The position numbers and the translations under genes are program-made. DNA of 64,000 nucleotides from Scytonematopsis contorta HA4267-MV1 (GTDB lineage Bacteria; Cyanobacteriota; Cyanobacteriia; Cyanobacteriales; Nostocaceae), in contig JAHHIC010000013.1 in the NCBI GenBank assembly GCA_019359035.1, positions 1-64,000 of the forward strand, given 5' to 3'. The notes below the pieces were generated by a model. It ran no database searches. It worked only from the letters and a program-made list of their open reading frames with translations, and had not been told where the DNA came from. Below, in pieces: positions 56,540 to 64,000 of this stretch (its first letter is position 1; every line of letters starts with the position of its first letter).

Positions 56540-59335
56540 GTGCTAGGGCTGCAAGATAATGATAATAATTCTGGAACACAAAAAATTCCTTTGCGACTGA
56601 TTTTAGTGGTTCCTTTTGTATTGCAAATTTTTGCTGCTGTTGGTTTAACAGGGTATTTATCGCTGCTGAATGGGCAAAAAGCTGTTAGTGATTTGGCAAC
56701 TCGGTTGCAAGACGAAGTCAGCGGTCGCATTGAGCAACATCTAGACAGCCAACTGAATACTGCGCGTCATCTTGCTCAGATAAATGGCGATGCTTTCGAT
56801 ACTAAATTGTTAGATGCCCAAGATTTAGAAGGGATGGCTCGATATTTTTGGAAGCAAATGCAGCTATTTAACGTTGGGTATATTAGTTTTGGCGCTCCCG
56901 ATGGCAAGTTTGCAGGTTCCGGATATTACACAGATGATGATATTGTTGTTAATGCAAGCTTTCCAGCAAAGCAAGGGAATCGAGATAATTATATTTATAA
57001 AACAGATAATCAGGGTAACCGAAGCAAATTGTTTGATGTATATAAGAACTATGAGTTTGATAAAGAAGCTTGGTATTCGGAAACAGTACGTTTAGGAAAG
57101 CCTACTTGGATTTTGTATCAATGGGAAATTAAACCTTTTCCTCTGTCAGTATCAGCAAATCGCCCAATTTATGATAAAAATAATCAGCTGATTGGTGTTA
57201 TTGGAATTGACCAAAGGCTTTCGCAGGTGAGTGATTTTTTACGCCAATTAAATGTTAGTCCTTCGGGAAAAACTTTTATTGTTGAGCGTAATGGTTTAAT
57301 TGTAGCCAATTCTAGCACTGAGAAACCATTTCGTATGGTTGATGACAAGCCAAAACGATTGCTGGCTACAGATAGTTCAGACCCTCTAATTCAAGCATCT
57401 GCTAAATATTTAAAACAGCGTTTTAGTGCTTTTAATAAAATTAATAATACTCAGCAGCTTGATTTTTTTATTGACGGCAAACGCCAATTTATACAAATTA
57501 CACCCTGGAAAGATGAATGGGGTTTAGATTGGCTGGTTGTGGTTGTGGTTCCTGAGTCAGATTTTATGGCAGAAATTAACGCCAATACTCGCAACACTAT
57601 TTTATTATGTTTGGGAGCATTAATTCTGGCAACAATTTTGGGTATTTATACTTCTCGCTGGATTACGCGACCAATTTTACGTTTGAGTCAAGCTTCGGAA
57701 TTAATTGCTGCGGGTGAGTTAAATCAACAAGTAGAATTACCCCCAGTCAATGAACTTAGCGGATTAGCTCAATCTTTTAATCGCATGGCTTCTCAGTTGC
57801 GCGATTCTTTCCATACGATTGAAAAAACTAATCAAGAATTAGAAGAAACGAATCAAAAATTAGCTAAAAACAACGAAGAATTAGAAATTCGTGTAGAAGA
57901 ACGAACTTATGAACTCAAGGAAGCTAAATTAGCAGCAGACGGAGCAAACCAAGCCAAAAGTGATTTTTTGGCAAACATGAGCCACGAACTCCGTACCCCA
58001 CTCAATGGAGTTTTAGGTTACGCGCAAATTCTTGCTGGTACTTCTTTGACGGAAGAACAAAAACGCGGTATTGATATTATTTACCAATCTGGTTCCCACT
58101 TGCTGACACTAATTAATGATGTGCTAGATTTATCTAAAATCGAAGTCGGCAAACTGGAATTACATGTGAATGCGTTACATTTGCCTTCATTTTTGCAGGG
58201 TGTTGTGGAAATGTGCCGTATAAAAGCTGAACAAAAAGGTATTGATTTTATCTATCAACCGTCAGATAATTTACCAGTCGGAATTGTTGCGGATGAGAAA
58301 CGCTTGCGACAGGTTTTAATTAATTTGCTTGGTAACGCAATTAAGTTTACTGATAAAGGTAGTGTGACTTTGAAAGTGAATTTAGAAATGGGAGCGACAT
58401 CTGGGGATACAGCTGATATATGCTTTCAAATTCAAGATACAGGTGTTGGTATGAGTCAGCAACAGTTAGAGAAAATTTTCCTCCCCTTTGAACAAGTAGG
58501 TGATAAAAAACGCCAAAGTGAAGGTACGGGCTTAGGACTTGCAATCAGCCAGCGTTTTATTGAATTAATGGGTAGTTCTATTCAAGCACAGAGTCAAGTG
58601 GGTATTGGTAGCGAGTTTTCATTTAATATTAACTGTGCTTTAGCTAAAGATTGGATAGAGGCAAATACTGTTACTAAAGCTGGCAAAATCACCGGATATA
58701 CAGGTAAACGGCAGAAAGTCTTGATTATCGATGACCATTGGTCTAATAGGTCAGTAATTGTAAATTTGTTACAACCCCTTGGTTTTGAAATGATTGAAGC
58801 CAGCAATGGACAAGAGGGTTTGGAAAAAATTTCACTTGAACAGCCTGACTTAACTTTTACTGATTTAGCGATGCCTGTAATGGACGGATTGGAAATGCTC
58901 AAGCAATTGCGTCTTCATGTTGCACTTCGGGATGCGATAGTTGTTGTCTCTTCAGCTAGTGTTTTTGAAATCGACCGTCAAAAGAGCTTGGACTCAGGTG
59001 GTGATGATTTTTTGGCAAAACCCGTACAAGCTTCGGAATTATACGAGATTTTACGCAAGCATTTAAAAATTGAATGGGTATATGAAAATACTGCAATGCA
59101 AAATTCTTCCGTAGCATCTACAAGCCAAACAAGTGTTATTATACCGTCTATTGACGAGTTAAAAGGACTGTTAGAACATGTGGAAACTGGGTACTTTAGA
59201 GGTATCCGGGAAGAGTTGGATAACTTGGCTCAAATAAACGAGGGATATCAACCGTTTGTAGAAAAATTGAGCAAATTAGCTAAAAGTTTCAATATTAAGG
59301 AAATTCGTCACTTTCTAGAAAAGTCGATGAAGTAG
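56540..59335 (+). CDS. membrane hybrid histidine kinase with Cache sensor
   Basis: 931 residues from GTG at 56540; GGAAAAAAGGGAAAAA just before acts as the ribosome site. Order: membrane helix (about 17-38), extracytoplasmic dCache-type sensor (about 40-340; [14 protein letters not shown] and [15 protein letters not shown]), second helix (about 353-372), HAMP (about 373-430), coiled coil, transmitter (H box [19 protein letters not shown] near 482; [19 protein letters not shown]), and a C-terminal receiver (phosphoacceptor Asp in [13 protein letters not shown] near 775). Cache sensors bind small ligands such as amino acids. The REC-kinase gene at 59378 starts 42 bases downstream, so the pair is likely an operon. 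Confidence 0.93.
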   Translation: MLGLQDNDNNSGTQKIPLRLILVVPFVLQIFAAVGLTGYLSLLNGQKAVSDLATRLQDEVSGRIEQHLDSQLNTARHLAQINGDAFDTKLLDAQDLEGMARYFWKQMQLFNVGYISFGAPDGKFAGSGYYTDDDIVVNASFPAKQGNRDNYIYKTDNQGNRSKLFDVYKNYEFDKEAWYSETVRLGKPTWILYQWEIKPFPLSVSANRPIYDKNNQLIGVIGIDQRLSQVSDFLRQLNVSPSGKTFIVERNGLIVANSSTEKPFRMVDDKPKRLLATDSSDPLIQASAKYLKQRFSAFNKINNTQQLDFFIDGKRQFIQITPWKDEWGLDWLVVVVVPESDFMAEINANTRNTILLCLGALILATILGIYTSRWITRPILRLSQASELIAAGELNQQVELPPVNELSGLAQSFNRMASQLRDSFHTIEKTNQELEETNQKLAKNNEELEIRVEERTYELKEAKLAADGANQAKSDFLANMSHELRTPLNGVLGYAQILAGTSLTEEQKRGIDIIYQSGSHLLTLINDVLDLSKIEVGKLELHVNALHLPSFLQGVVEMCRIKAEQKGIDFIYQPSDNLPVGIVADEKRLRQVLINLLGNAIKFTDKGSVTLKVNLEMGATSGDTADICFQIQDTGVGMSQQQLEKIFLPFEQVGDKKRQSEGTGLGLAISQRFIELMGSSIQAQSQVGIGSEFSFNINCALAKDWIEANTVTKAGKITGYTGKRQKVLIIDDHWSNRSVIVNLLQPLGFEMIEASNGQEGLEKISLEQPDLTFTDLAMPVMDGLEMLKQLRLHVALRDAIVVVSSASVFEIDRQKSLDSGGDDFLAKPVQASELYEILRKHLKIEWVYENTAMQNSSVASTSQTSVIIPSIDELKGLLEHVETGYFRGIREELDNLAQINEGYQPFVEKLSKLAKSFNIKEIRHFLEKSMK

Positions 59336-59377
59336 TCCTGAAAATTTAGTAAAATTTAATTAAGAGAATCCACAGTT

Positions 59378-60694
59378 ATGACTACCTCTGAATTTTCTCA
59401 AATAATCCTCATAATTGACGATAATCCAACTAATCTGGAAGTACTATATCAAGCTCTTGATAAAACAGGTTATAAAGTCCTTTTGGAAATGGATGGCTTT
59501 CAAGGAATAGAAACAGTTAACAATCATCCACCTGATTTAATTTTATTAGATGTGATGATGCCGGGAATAGATGGTTTTGAAACCTGTAGGCAATTAAAAT
59601 CCCAACCAAACACTTGTGATATTCCCATTATATTCATGACAGCACTTACAGATACAAATTATAAAGTTCAAGCTTTAGCATCAGGAGCTGTTGATTACAT
59701 TACAAAGCCATTTCAACAAGAAGAGGTATTAGCGCGAATAGGGGTGCATTTAAAGTTACGAAAAGCAAATTTAGAATTAGCGCGACAAAAAGACATTTTA
59801 GAGTTGCGAGTAGAAGAGCGCACCGCAGAACTTTCTCAAGCGTTGAACAATCTTAAGAAAGCACATTTACGATTAATACAGCATGAAAAAATGGTTACAC
59901 TGGGTAATTTAGTTGCTGGGGTCGCACACGAGATTAACAACCCAGTTGGATTTCTTGTAGGTAGTGTGAACAATATCCAAGAATATACTCAAGATTTACT
60001 CGCTCACGTACGCTTATTTCAAGAATATCATCCCCAGCTACAACCCATAGTTATCGAACATGCAAAAAAAATTGAACTAGAATTTCTTGCCGAAGACTTA
60101 CCGAAATTAGTAGATTCGATGAATCTAGCGACAGAACGTATTAGGGATATTAGCACAAGCCTCCGCACTTTTTCCAGAGCTGATAGCTCAGAAAAAACCA
60201 CTTGCAATATTCATGAAGGAATTGAAAGTACGCTGTTGATTTTAAAATACCGCATCAAAGCTAACGACAAACGCCCAGCAATTGAAGTTATTACTGATTA
60301 TGGTAATTTACCGCCTGTTAAGTGCTTTTTAGGTCAATTAAATCAGGTATTTATGAATATTATTGCTAATGCGATTGATGTGTTAGATACATCAGTTGAA
60401 GAAAAAATATTTGCTGAAGTTAAAGAAAATTCATTGTTGATTAATATTTTAACTGAAGTGTCTAGCGACCAAGGTATGGTGTCAATTCGTATCAAAGATA
60501 ACGGTTGTGGAATGCCAGAAAGTGTGAAAGCGCGTATATTTGACCACTTATTTACTACAAAAGGAGTTGGTAAGGGTACTGGGTTAGGACTAGCTATTGC
60601 TCGTCAAATTGTGGAGGAAACTCACGGTGGAAAATTGACTTGTAATTCTGTTGTGGGTATGGGTACAGAATTTGTGATTGAAATTCCAGTGTAA
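59378..60694 (+). CDS. response regulator-histidine kinase hybrid
   Basis: 438 residues. The N-terminal receiver (phosphoacceptor Asp in LILLDVMMPGIDG near 58; Lys in DYITKPFQ) is joined by a coiled coil to a transmitter (H box [13 protein letters not shown] near 181; [18 protein letters not shown]). The transmitter is very close to the C-terminal ends of the two giant kinases (for example [41 protein letters not shown]), so all three share one module. It probably receives phosphate from the Cache kinase just upstream. Confidence 0.92.
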   Translation: MTTSEFSQIILIIDDNPTNLEVLYQALDKTGYKVLLEMDGFQGIETVNNHPPDLILLDVMMPGIDGFETCRQLKSQPNTCDIPIIFMTALTDTNYKVQALASGAVDYITKPFQQEEVLARIGVHLKLRKANLELARQKDILELRVEERTAELSQALNNLKKAHLRLIQHEKMVTLGNLVAGVAHEINNPVGFLVGSVNNIQEYTQDLLAHVRLFQEYHPQLQPIVIEHAKKIELEFLAEDLPKLVDSMNLATERIRDISTSLRTFSRADSSEKTTCNIHEGIESTLLILKYRIKANDKRPAIEVITDYGNLPPVKCFLGQLNQVFMNIIANAIDVLDTSVEEKIFAEVKENSLLINILTEVSSDQGMVSIRIKDNGCGMPESVKARIFDHLFTTKGVGKGTGLGLAIARQIVEETHGGKLTCNSVVGMGTEFVIEIPV

Positions 60695-60734
60695 AAATAA
60701 TTTAAGTGTATTTAATGAGATTTTTTTTACCAGT

Positions 60735-60995
60735 ACTACTTTAAACTCAAAAGTAGAAGCTATCGAATTAGGTTTGTTTGGGTTGCCAAATCAAGCATTG
60801 AGTATGGATTGTTATGACCGTATTGGAGACTTGATACACATCGATTTAATTGGTGATAAAATTTGGATTCAGTATGATGGTACAGAAGATGGTGTTGCGA
60901 ATACTTTAGTAGAATTAGGCGTACCCAAGCAAGATATTGTTTTAGCTTATCACTCAACATTTTTGCGCCAATATGATGGGTTCGCTGTTGGGTAA
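60735..60995 (+). pseudogene. xisI: xisI remnant (C-terminal part)
   Basis: The last 55 or so codons match the C-terminal half of XisI proteins (LIHIDLIGDKIWIQYDGTE, then VANTLVELGVPKQDIVLAYH and a QYDGFAVG end). Full XisI is about 110 residues. Before this part the frame has no XisI character (VEAIELGLFGLPNQALSM), so the 5' half is lost or scrambled. An in-frame ATG at 60804 could give a 63-residue protein. XisI and XisH are accessory factors for XisF-driven excision of the fdxN element, though xisHI pairs are also widespread elsewhere. No xisH is seen here. Confidence 0.7.
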
Positions 60996-61095
60996 ATATT
61001 ACAATAATTTTGCTACAAGTCATTAAAAGAAAAGTTGATTACAGAAAAACTTTTTTTATCTAGCTAGATTAAAAATATGTTTTGAGTAGATAAAA

Positions 61096-61218
61096 ATGTT
61101 AAGTAATGAACAAAAATCAGAGACGACAGCACAATTGGTTAAGCGTCTAGTAGAAAATTATGAACGCAGGAAAGCTGCTGGCAAAATTTCTAAAATAAAT
61201 GTCAAAAAAACTGCTTAA
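61096..61218 (+). CDS. very small basic protein
   Basis: A 40-residue frame (MLSNEQKSETTAQLVKRLVE, then NYERRKAAGKISKINVKKTA), basic and helical, with TTGAGTAGATAAAA before the ATG. Its stop is one base from the stop of the convergent recombinase gene at 61220. It resembles short helical proteins sometimes seen near recombinases, but I recognise no family; it may not be a gene. Confidence 0.4.
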   Translation: MLSNEQKSETTAQLVKRLVENYERRKAAGKISKINVKKTA

Positions 61219-61219
61219 T

Positions 61220-62785
61220 TCACGTCTTTAATTCTACATAAATAATATTAGTAGCATCTACCACAGCTCTTTTTACACAATCATTCAGTAATTTCTTTTT
61301 GTCGGTACTATCTTCTATTGAGTTCCAAAATTCCGGGTCAGAAAAGGCTGCTATTATTCTTTCTTTTGCCATAATCAATTTTTTCTGGTCAGCATTTGAT
61401 GTAGCGAGAACATCGGTAATTTTATTTCTGATATCATCTTTAGCTTGTTCAATGATTGGATTATTGCCAGTTATCACTTCAAGTTGATTTAATTGCTGTC
61501 GCAATACAGTAACTTCGTCACTTTCTTTATAAAATTCTTTCTCTTCTCCTAGTTTAGCTAGTCTCTCAGCTTCTTTAACAAGGAATTGAATCACCTGTTT
61601 TTCTATTTTAATATCAGATATCATTGTACGCTGGTCACATAAACCTTCGTTTTTGTAATAGTTACACTGAAAATGGCTAACATTACGACCGATTTTTTTT
61701 CTATACTTTGATGCTTGTATGGAATAACTAGCACCACATTTTGCACACCTAATTAATCCAGAAAAAATATTGTTTGGTTTATTTACCTCACGATTACCCC
61801 ACCGACTTTTTCTATTATAAAGTGTCATCTGAATAATTCGGTTTCTTTCTGGGATAGTTATTAATGCTTCATCATCATGAGTACCCCATATAATCTGCCA
61901 TTGTTCAAAAGGTTTAACATGTTTTTTACCTTTTTCCACGTAAGTTACATTATATGGTGTACCTCCAGCTAAAATAGGATTTAATAACCAAGTCTGTAAA
62001 CCTGCACCGCTCCATCTCAATCCAGCTTTGTTTGTCCAGCTTTTTCGTTTTTTATTCACTGTGTCTGATGTTATTTCTTCTGATTTTGTAATTACATTTA
62101 AAAAATCTTCATTTTGTTTACTATTACTTATTCCGCTAATACCAAATATTTTATGTAATTCTTTGACTGTTGCGTTTGCTGTACCAATATTAAAATAAGT
62201 TTCTACTATCAGTCTTGCAACATCAGCAACAGTTAATTCTTGTTTTGTTTTTAGTAAGCATACCACTGGCTCTTGATTTAACGTATATTTGTCATATTTT
62301 TCACCAGTAACTTTATAACCAAATGGTGCAAAGTAATGAGGTTTATTTTGCTGTCTTCTAACTTCGATATCTTTTTTTACCCGTAAAGATAGCATTTTGA
62401 TTTCATGCTTTGCAGCAGCTAACCTGACATCAACAGATAATTCTCCACCCACACTATCTAAATCAAATGGGTCATCCAATGCTTGTACTCGGATTTGCTT
62501 AGCTCTAAGTGCATCTATTAATTGATAAAAAACTATTGGTGATGCTGCAACTCTATCCAATCGCGTAAAAATAACTTTACTGACTTGACCAGGTGTTAAC
62601 TTTTCGACATCCTTGATTAGCTGTAATAATCCTTTGCGCTTATCACTGGTGCGACGTTCTACATCGTAATATATCTGTGTAGCTCCTGCATCTCTGAGTC
62701 GGAGCATTTGTTTAATTAATGCATCCGCATCAACAGCTTGGTCTTCTGTGCTGACACGAGCATAGCCGTAGATAGTCGATAGCAT
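61220..62785 (-). CDS. xisF: large serine recombinase, XisF-like
   Basis: 521 residues. The N-terminal resolvase domain (about 1-140) has the catalytic Ser12 in YGYARVSTEDQ and the catalytic Arg pair in IFTRLDRVAAS. The recombinase domain (about 150-330) and a zinc ribbon (CAKCGASYS, then FQCNYYKNEGLCDQR, about 340-385) follow, then a coiled coil and a C-terminal region. Size and layout match XisF, the recombinase that excises the fdxN element in Anabaena heterocysts. A xisI remnant lies 225 bases beyond its 3' end, which supports the name, but other serine recombinases are possible. The family acts on paired att sites; none is evident here. Confidence 0.8.
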   Translation of the reverse strand: MLSTIYGYARVSTEDQAVDADALIKQMLRLRDAGATQIYYDVERRTSDKRKGLLQLIKDVEKLTPGQVSKVIFTRLDRVAASPIVFYQLIDALRAKQIRVQALDDPFDLDSVGGELSVDVRLAAAKHEIKMLSLRVKKDIEVRRQQNKPHYFAPFGYKVTGEKYDKYTLNQEPVVCLLKTKQELTVADVARLIVETYFNIGTANATVKELHKIFGISGISNSKQNEDFLNVITKSEEITSDTVNKKRKSWTNKAGLRWSGAGLQTWLLNPILAGGTPYNVTYVEKGKKHVKPFEQWQIIWGTHDDEALITIPERNRIIQMTLYNRKSRWGNREVNKPNNIFSGLIRCAKCGASYSIQASKYRKKIGRNVSHFQCNYYKNEGLCDQRTMISDIKIEKQVIQFLVKEAERLAKLGEEKEFYKESDEVTVLRQQLNQLEVITGNNPIIEQAKDDIRNKITDVLATSNADQKKLIMAKERIIAAFSDPEFWNSIEDSTDKKKLLNDCVKRAVVDATNIIYVELKT

Positions 62786-62941
62786 AAGATGTTTGGTTTT
62801 GGACTAGTTGTAGTGGCTAAGGATTTCCAACAAATTAATTATCCAATCTTATGTGGGGGTGGATGTTGGTTTAATTTGGAAGTCCTTTACAAAATTACAG
62901 CTTGATAGCACCAAAACCGGATATTGTTTGATTATTCATTT

Positions 62942-63745
62942 TCATTTTTTGCGTCTTAGTGAAATACTGACTACCCCGGAACAGAAAAGCAAAGCTATCA
63001 AACCCGAAGATTCAGGTACTGTAACTCTTGCTTCATTTCTCTTAAACTCCACAAGAGCTAAATTAATTTTGTTAGCAAAAGTACGTTTAAAAAAACCTTG
63101 AATAGAAGCTTGTGTAGATTCTTTTTTGCTACCTGTACTTATCATAGTAATTGAATCTTTTACAGTAACTTTGTCACTTGTATCAAAGTTAAGAAAATCA
63201 CTATTGTTTGACGTATTTAATCCTGCTCTTAGGCTAAAGAAGTCAAAAAGAGTATTTGTATCAGCATCGAATAAACCGAAAAATATGTTCCCGTTAGCTT
63301 TTGCGCTCTCCACTGCAGGGTTATCTATTGATGCTTCTAGGTTTAAATCAGCAGTGAAGTCAAAAGAAAAAGTAGTATTTTCAGCAATCTTAAAGATTCC
63401 TTTGAGGTCAGCAACACTTTCTGCTAATCCTAAGTAATGTTTACCTGTACCCGAAGCAGTACTCCTAGATAGATTTGATGCTTTAAACCTAGCTGTATCA
63501 AAAAGAGCATTCGCATCCGCATTCGCTGTAACATTCCCATTTCCATTACTAGCTAACGTAACTGTGTTGGTATTACCATTGGTAAAAATATCTTCAGGAA
63601 TTTGATTAAAATTTACAAACTTGAACGTTGATTGAGATAAAGCAAAAGTCGCAGCATAACAAGGTGATGAAATGACTACAGAACTTGCCACCAGTGATGT
63701 AGAAACTAGTGAAACAATCTTAGAAAAATTTAAATGATTACTCAT
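62942..63745 (-). CDS. PEP-CTERM exported protein
   Basis: 267 residues. Signal peptide (MSNHLNFSKIVSLVSTSLVA, then SSVVISSPCYA, cleaved about residue 31). The body is Asn/Thr/Ala-rich and beta-like. The C terminus has a sorting signal: VPESSG, a hydrophobic helix LIALLFCSGVVSISL and a basic end RRKK, a good PEP-CTERM type tail (VPE in place of PEP). Such proteins go to the cell surface and are cleaved by an exosortase. No known enzymatic domain is seen. The gene is divergent from whatever follows beyond 64 kb. Confidence 0.85.
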   Translation of the reverse strand: MSNHLNFSKIVSLVSTSLVASSVVISSPCYAATFALSQSTFKFVNFNQIPEDIFTNGNTNTVTLASNGNGNVTANADANALFDTARFKASNLSRSTASGTGKHYLGLAESVADLKGIFKIAENTTFSFDFTADLNLEASIDNPAVESAKANGNIFFGLFDADTNTLFDFFSLRAGLNTSNNSDFLNFDTSDKVTVKDSITMISTGSKKESTQASIQGFFKRTFANKINLALVEFKRNEARVTVPESSGLIALLFCSGVVSISLRRKK

Positions 63746-64000
63746 TGGGTCTGTATTAATACTATTTTCTCAAAGAAAAAACTTACTTTTTACACAAGCA
63801 TTTTTCACAGTTAAGAATAATACGAAGCCTTCATCAGTAACCTATTTTTTACTAAATGTTACAGTTATTTTACTAAAACTTTAAACAAATCACTAAAATA
63901 CAAATTTTTCATAAAGTCTGTAGAGACGTTACATGTAACGTCTCTACTTCAGTCATTTCACATGGTAGTTTTGATTGCACCTTGTATTCTCAGCAAATGA
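63746..64000. other. intergenic region at window end
   Basis: AT-rich with no gene. It contains a palindromic TGTAGAGACGTTACATGTAACG-type repeat at 63919-63947. Confidence 0.5.
63919..63947. repeat. palindromic dispersed repeat, TGTAGAGACG family
   Basis: TGTAGAGACGTTACATG then TAACGTCTCTAC, identical over its length to the element at 33692. Confidence 0.85.

Overview
The window is from a filamentous, probably heterocyst-forming cyanobacterium (Nostocales; genus not determined). This rests on the photosystem II and allophycocyanin genes, the very large kinase/ATPase/histidine-kinase fusion proteins, a XisF-type recombinase beside a XisI remnant, and the many 7-bp short tandem repeats (GTCAACC-, CAATTAC- and GCGAATT-like) typical of heterocystous genomes. 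By eye I found only two GCGATCGC (HIP1) octamers in 64 kb.

The central feature is a far-red light photoacclimation (FaRLiP) gene block at 23.7-33.7 kb, all on the plus strand: a far-red type psbA, an apcD-like gene, apcB2, a second apcD-like gene, apcE2, a third apcD-like gene, psbD3, psbC2 and psbB2. ApcE2 carries the diagnostic VIPEDV sequence. The D1 protein keeps every manganese-cluster ligand, so it is a water-oxidising D1 and not the chlorophyll f synthase ChlF. The block ends at psbB2. No psbH2, photosystem I paralogues, chlF or rfpA/B/C regulators lie in the window, so the rest of the system must be elsewhere. An orphan ApcA-type allophycocyanin alpha subunit lies far upstream at 3.2 kb.

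Layout: 0-3.7 kb, an apparently truncated NACHT NTPase, a fasciclin protein and the orphan ApcA. 3.9-6.8 kb, a GH13 enzyme and small proteins. 7.1-17.5 kb, a dense two-component region with five histidine kinases and three stand-alone response regulators; one kinase has an ethylene-receptor-like membrane domain with the copper-binding Cys and His. 17.5-22.8 kb, a DUF2294-like protein, a polysaccharide deacetylase, an FeS-type photolyase and Hsp20. 23.7-33.7 kb, FaRLiP. 33.7-42.3 kb, a phosphotransferase, a site-2 protease, a GHL10 hydrolase, a striking 11-bp tandem array, coxC, and a coxA lacking its 5' part. 42.8-54.4 kb, two giant tandem Ser/Thr kinase - ATPase - GAF - histidine kinase paralogues. 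54.5-60.7 kb, a cupin, a dienelactone hydrolase and two more hybrid kinases. 60.7-64 kb, a xisI remnant, a XisF-like serine recombinase and a PEP-CTERM protein.

Repeats matter here. A palindromic element (TGTAGAGACGTTACATGTAACGTCTCTACA type) recurs between genes and is also embedded in frame in the kinase domain of both giant kinases. In one of them half of it has expanded into a GAGACG hexamer array encoding twelve Thr-Glu pairs. Heptamer repeats fill most spacers of the FaRLiP block and also run into the 5' ends of hsp20 and coxC.
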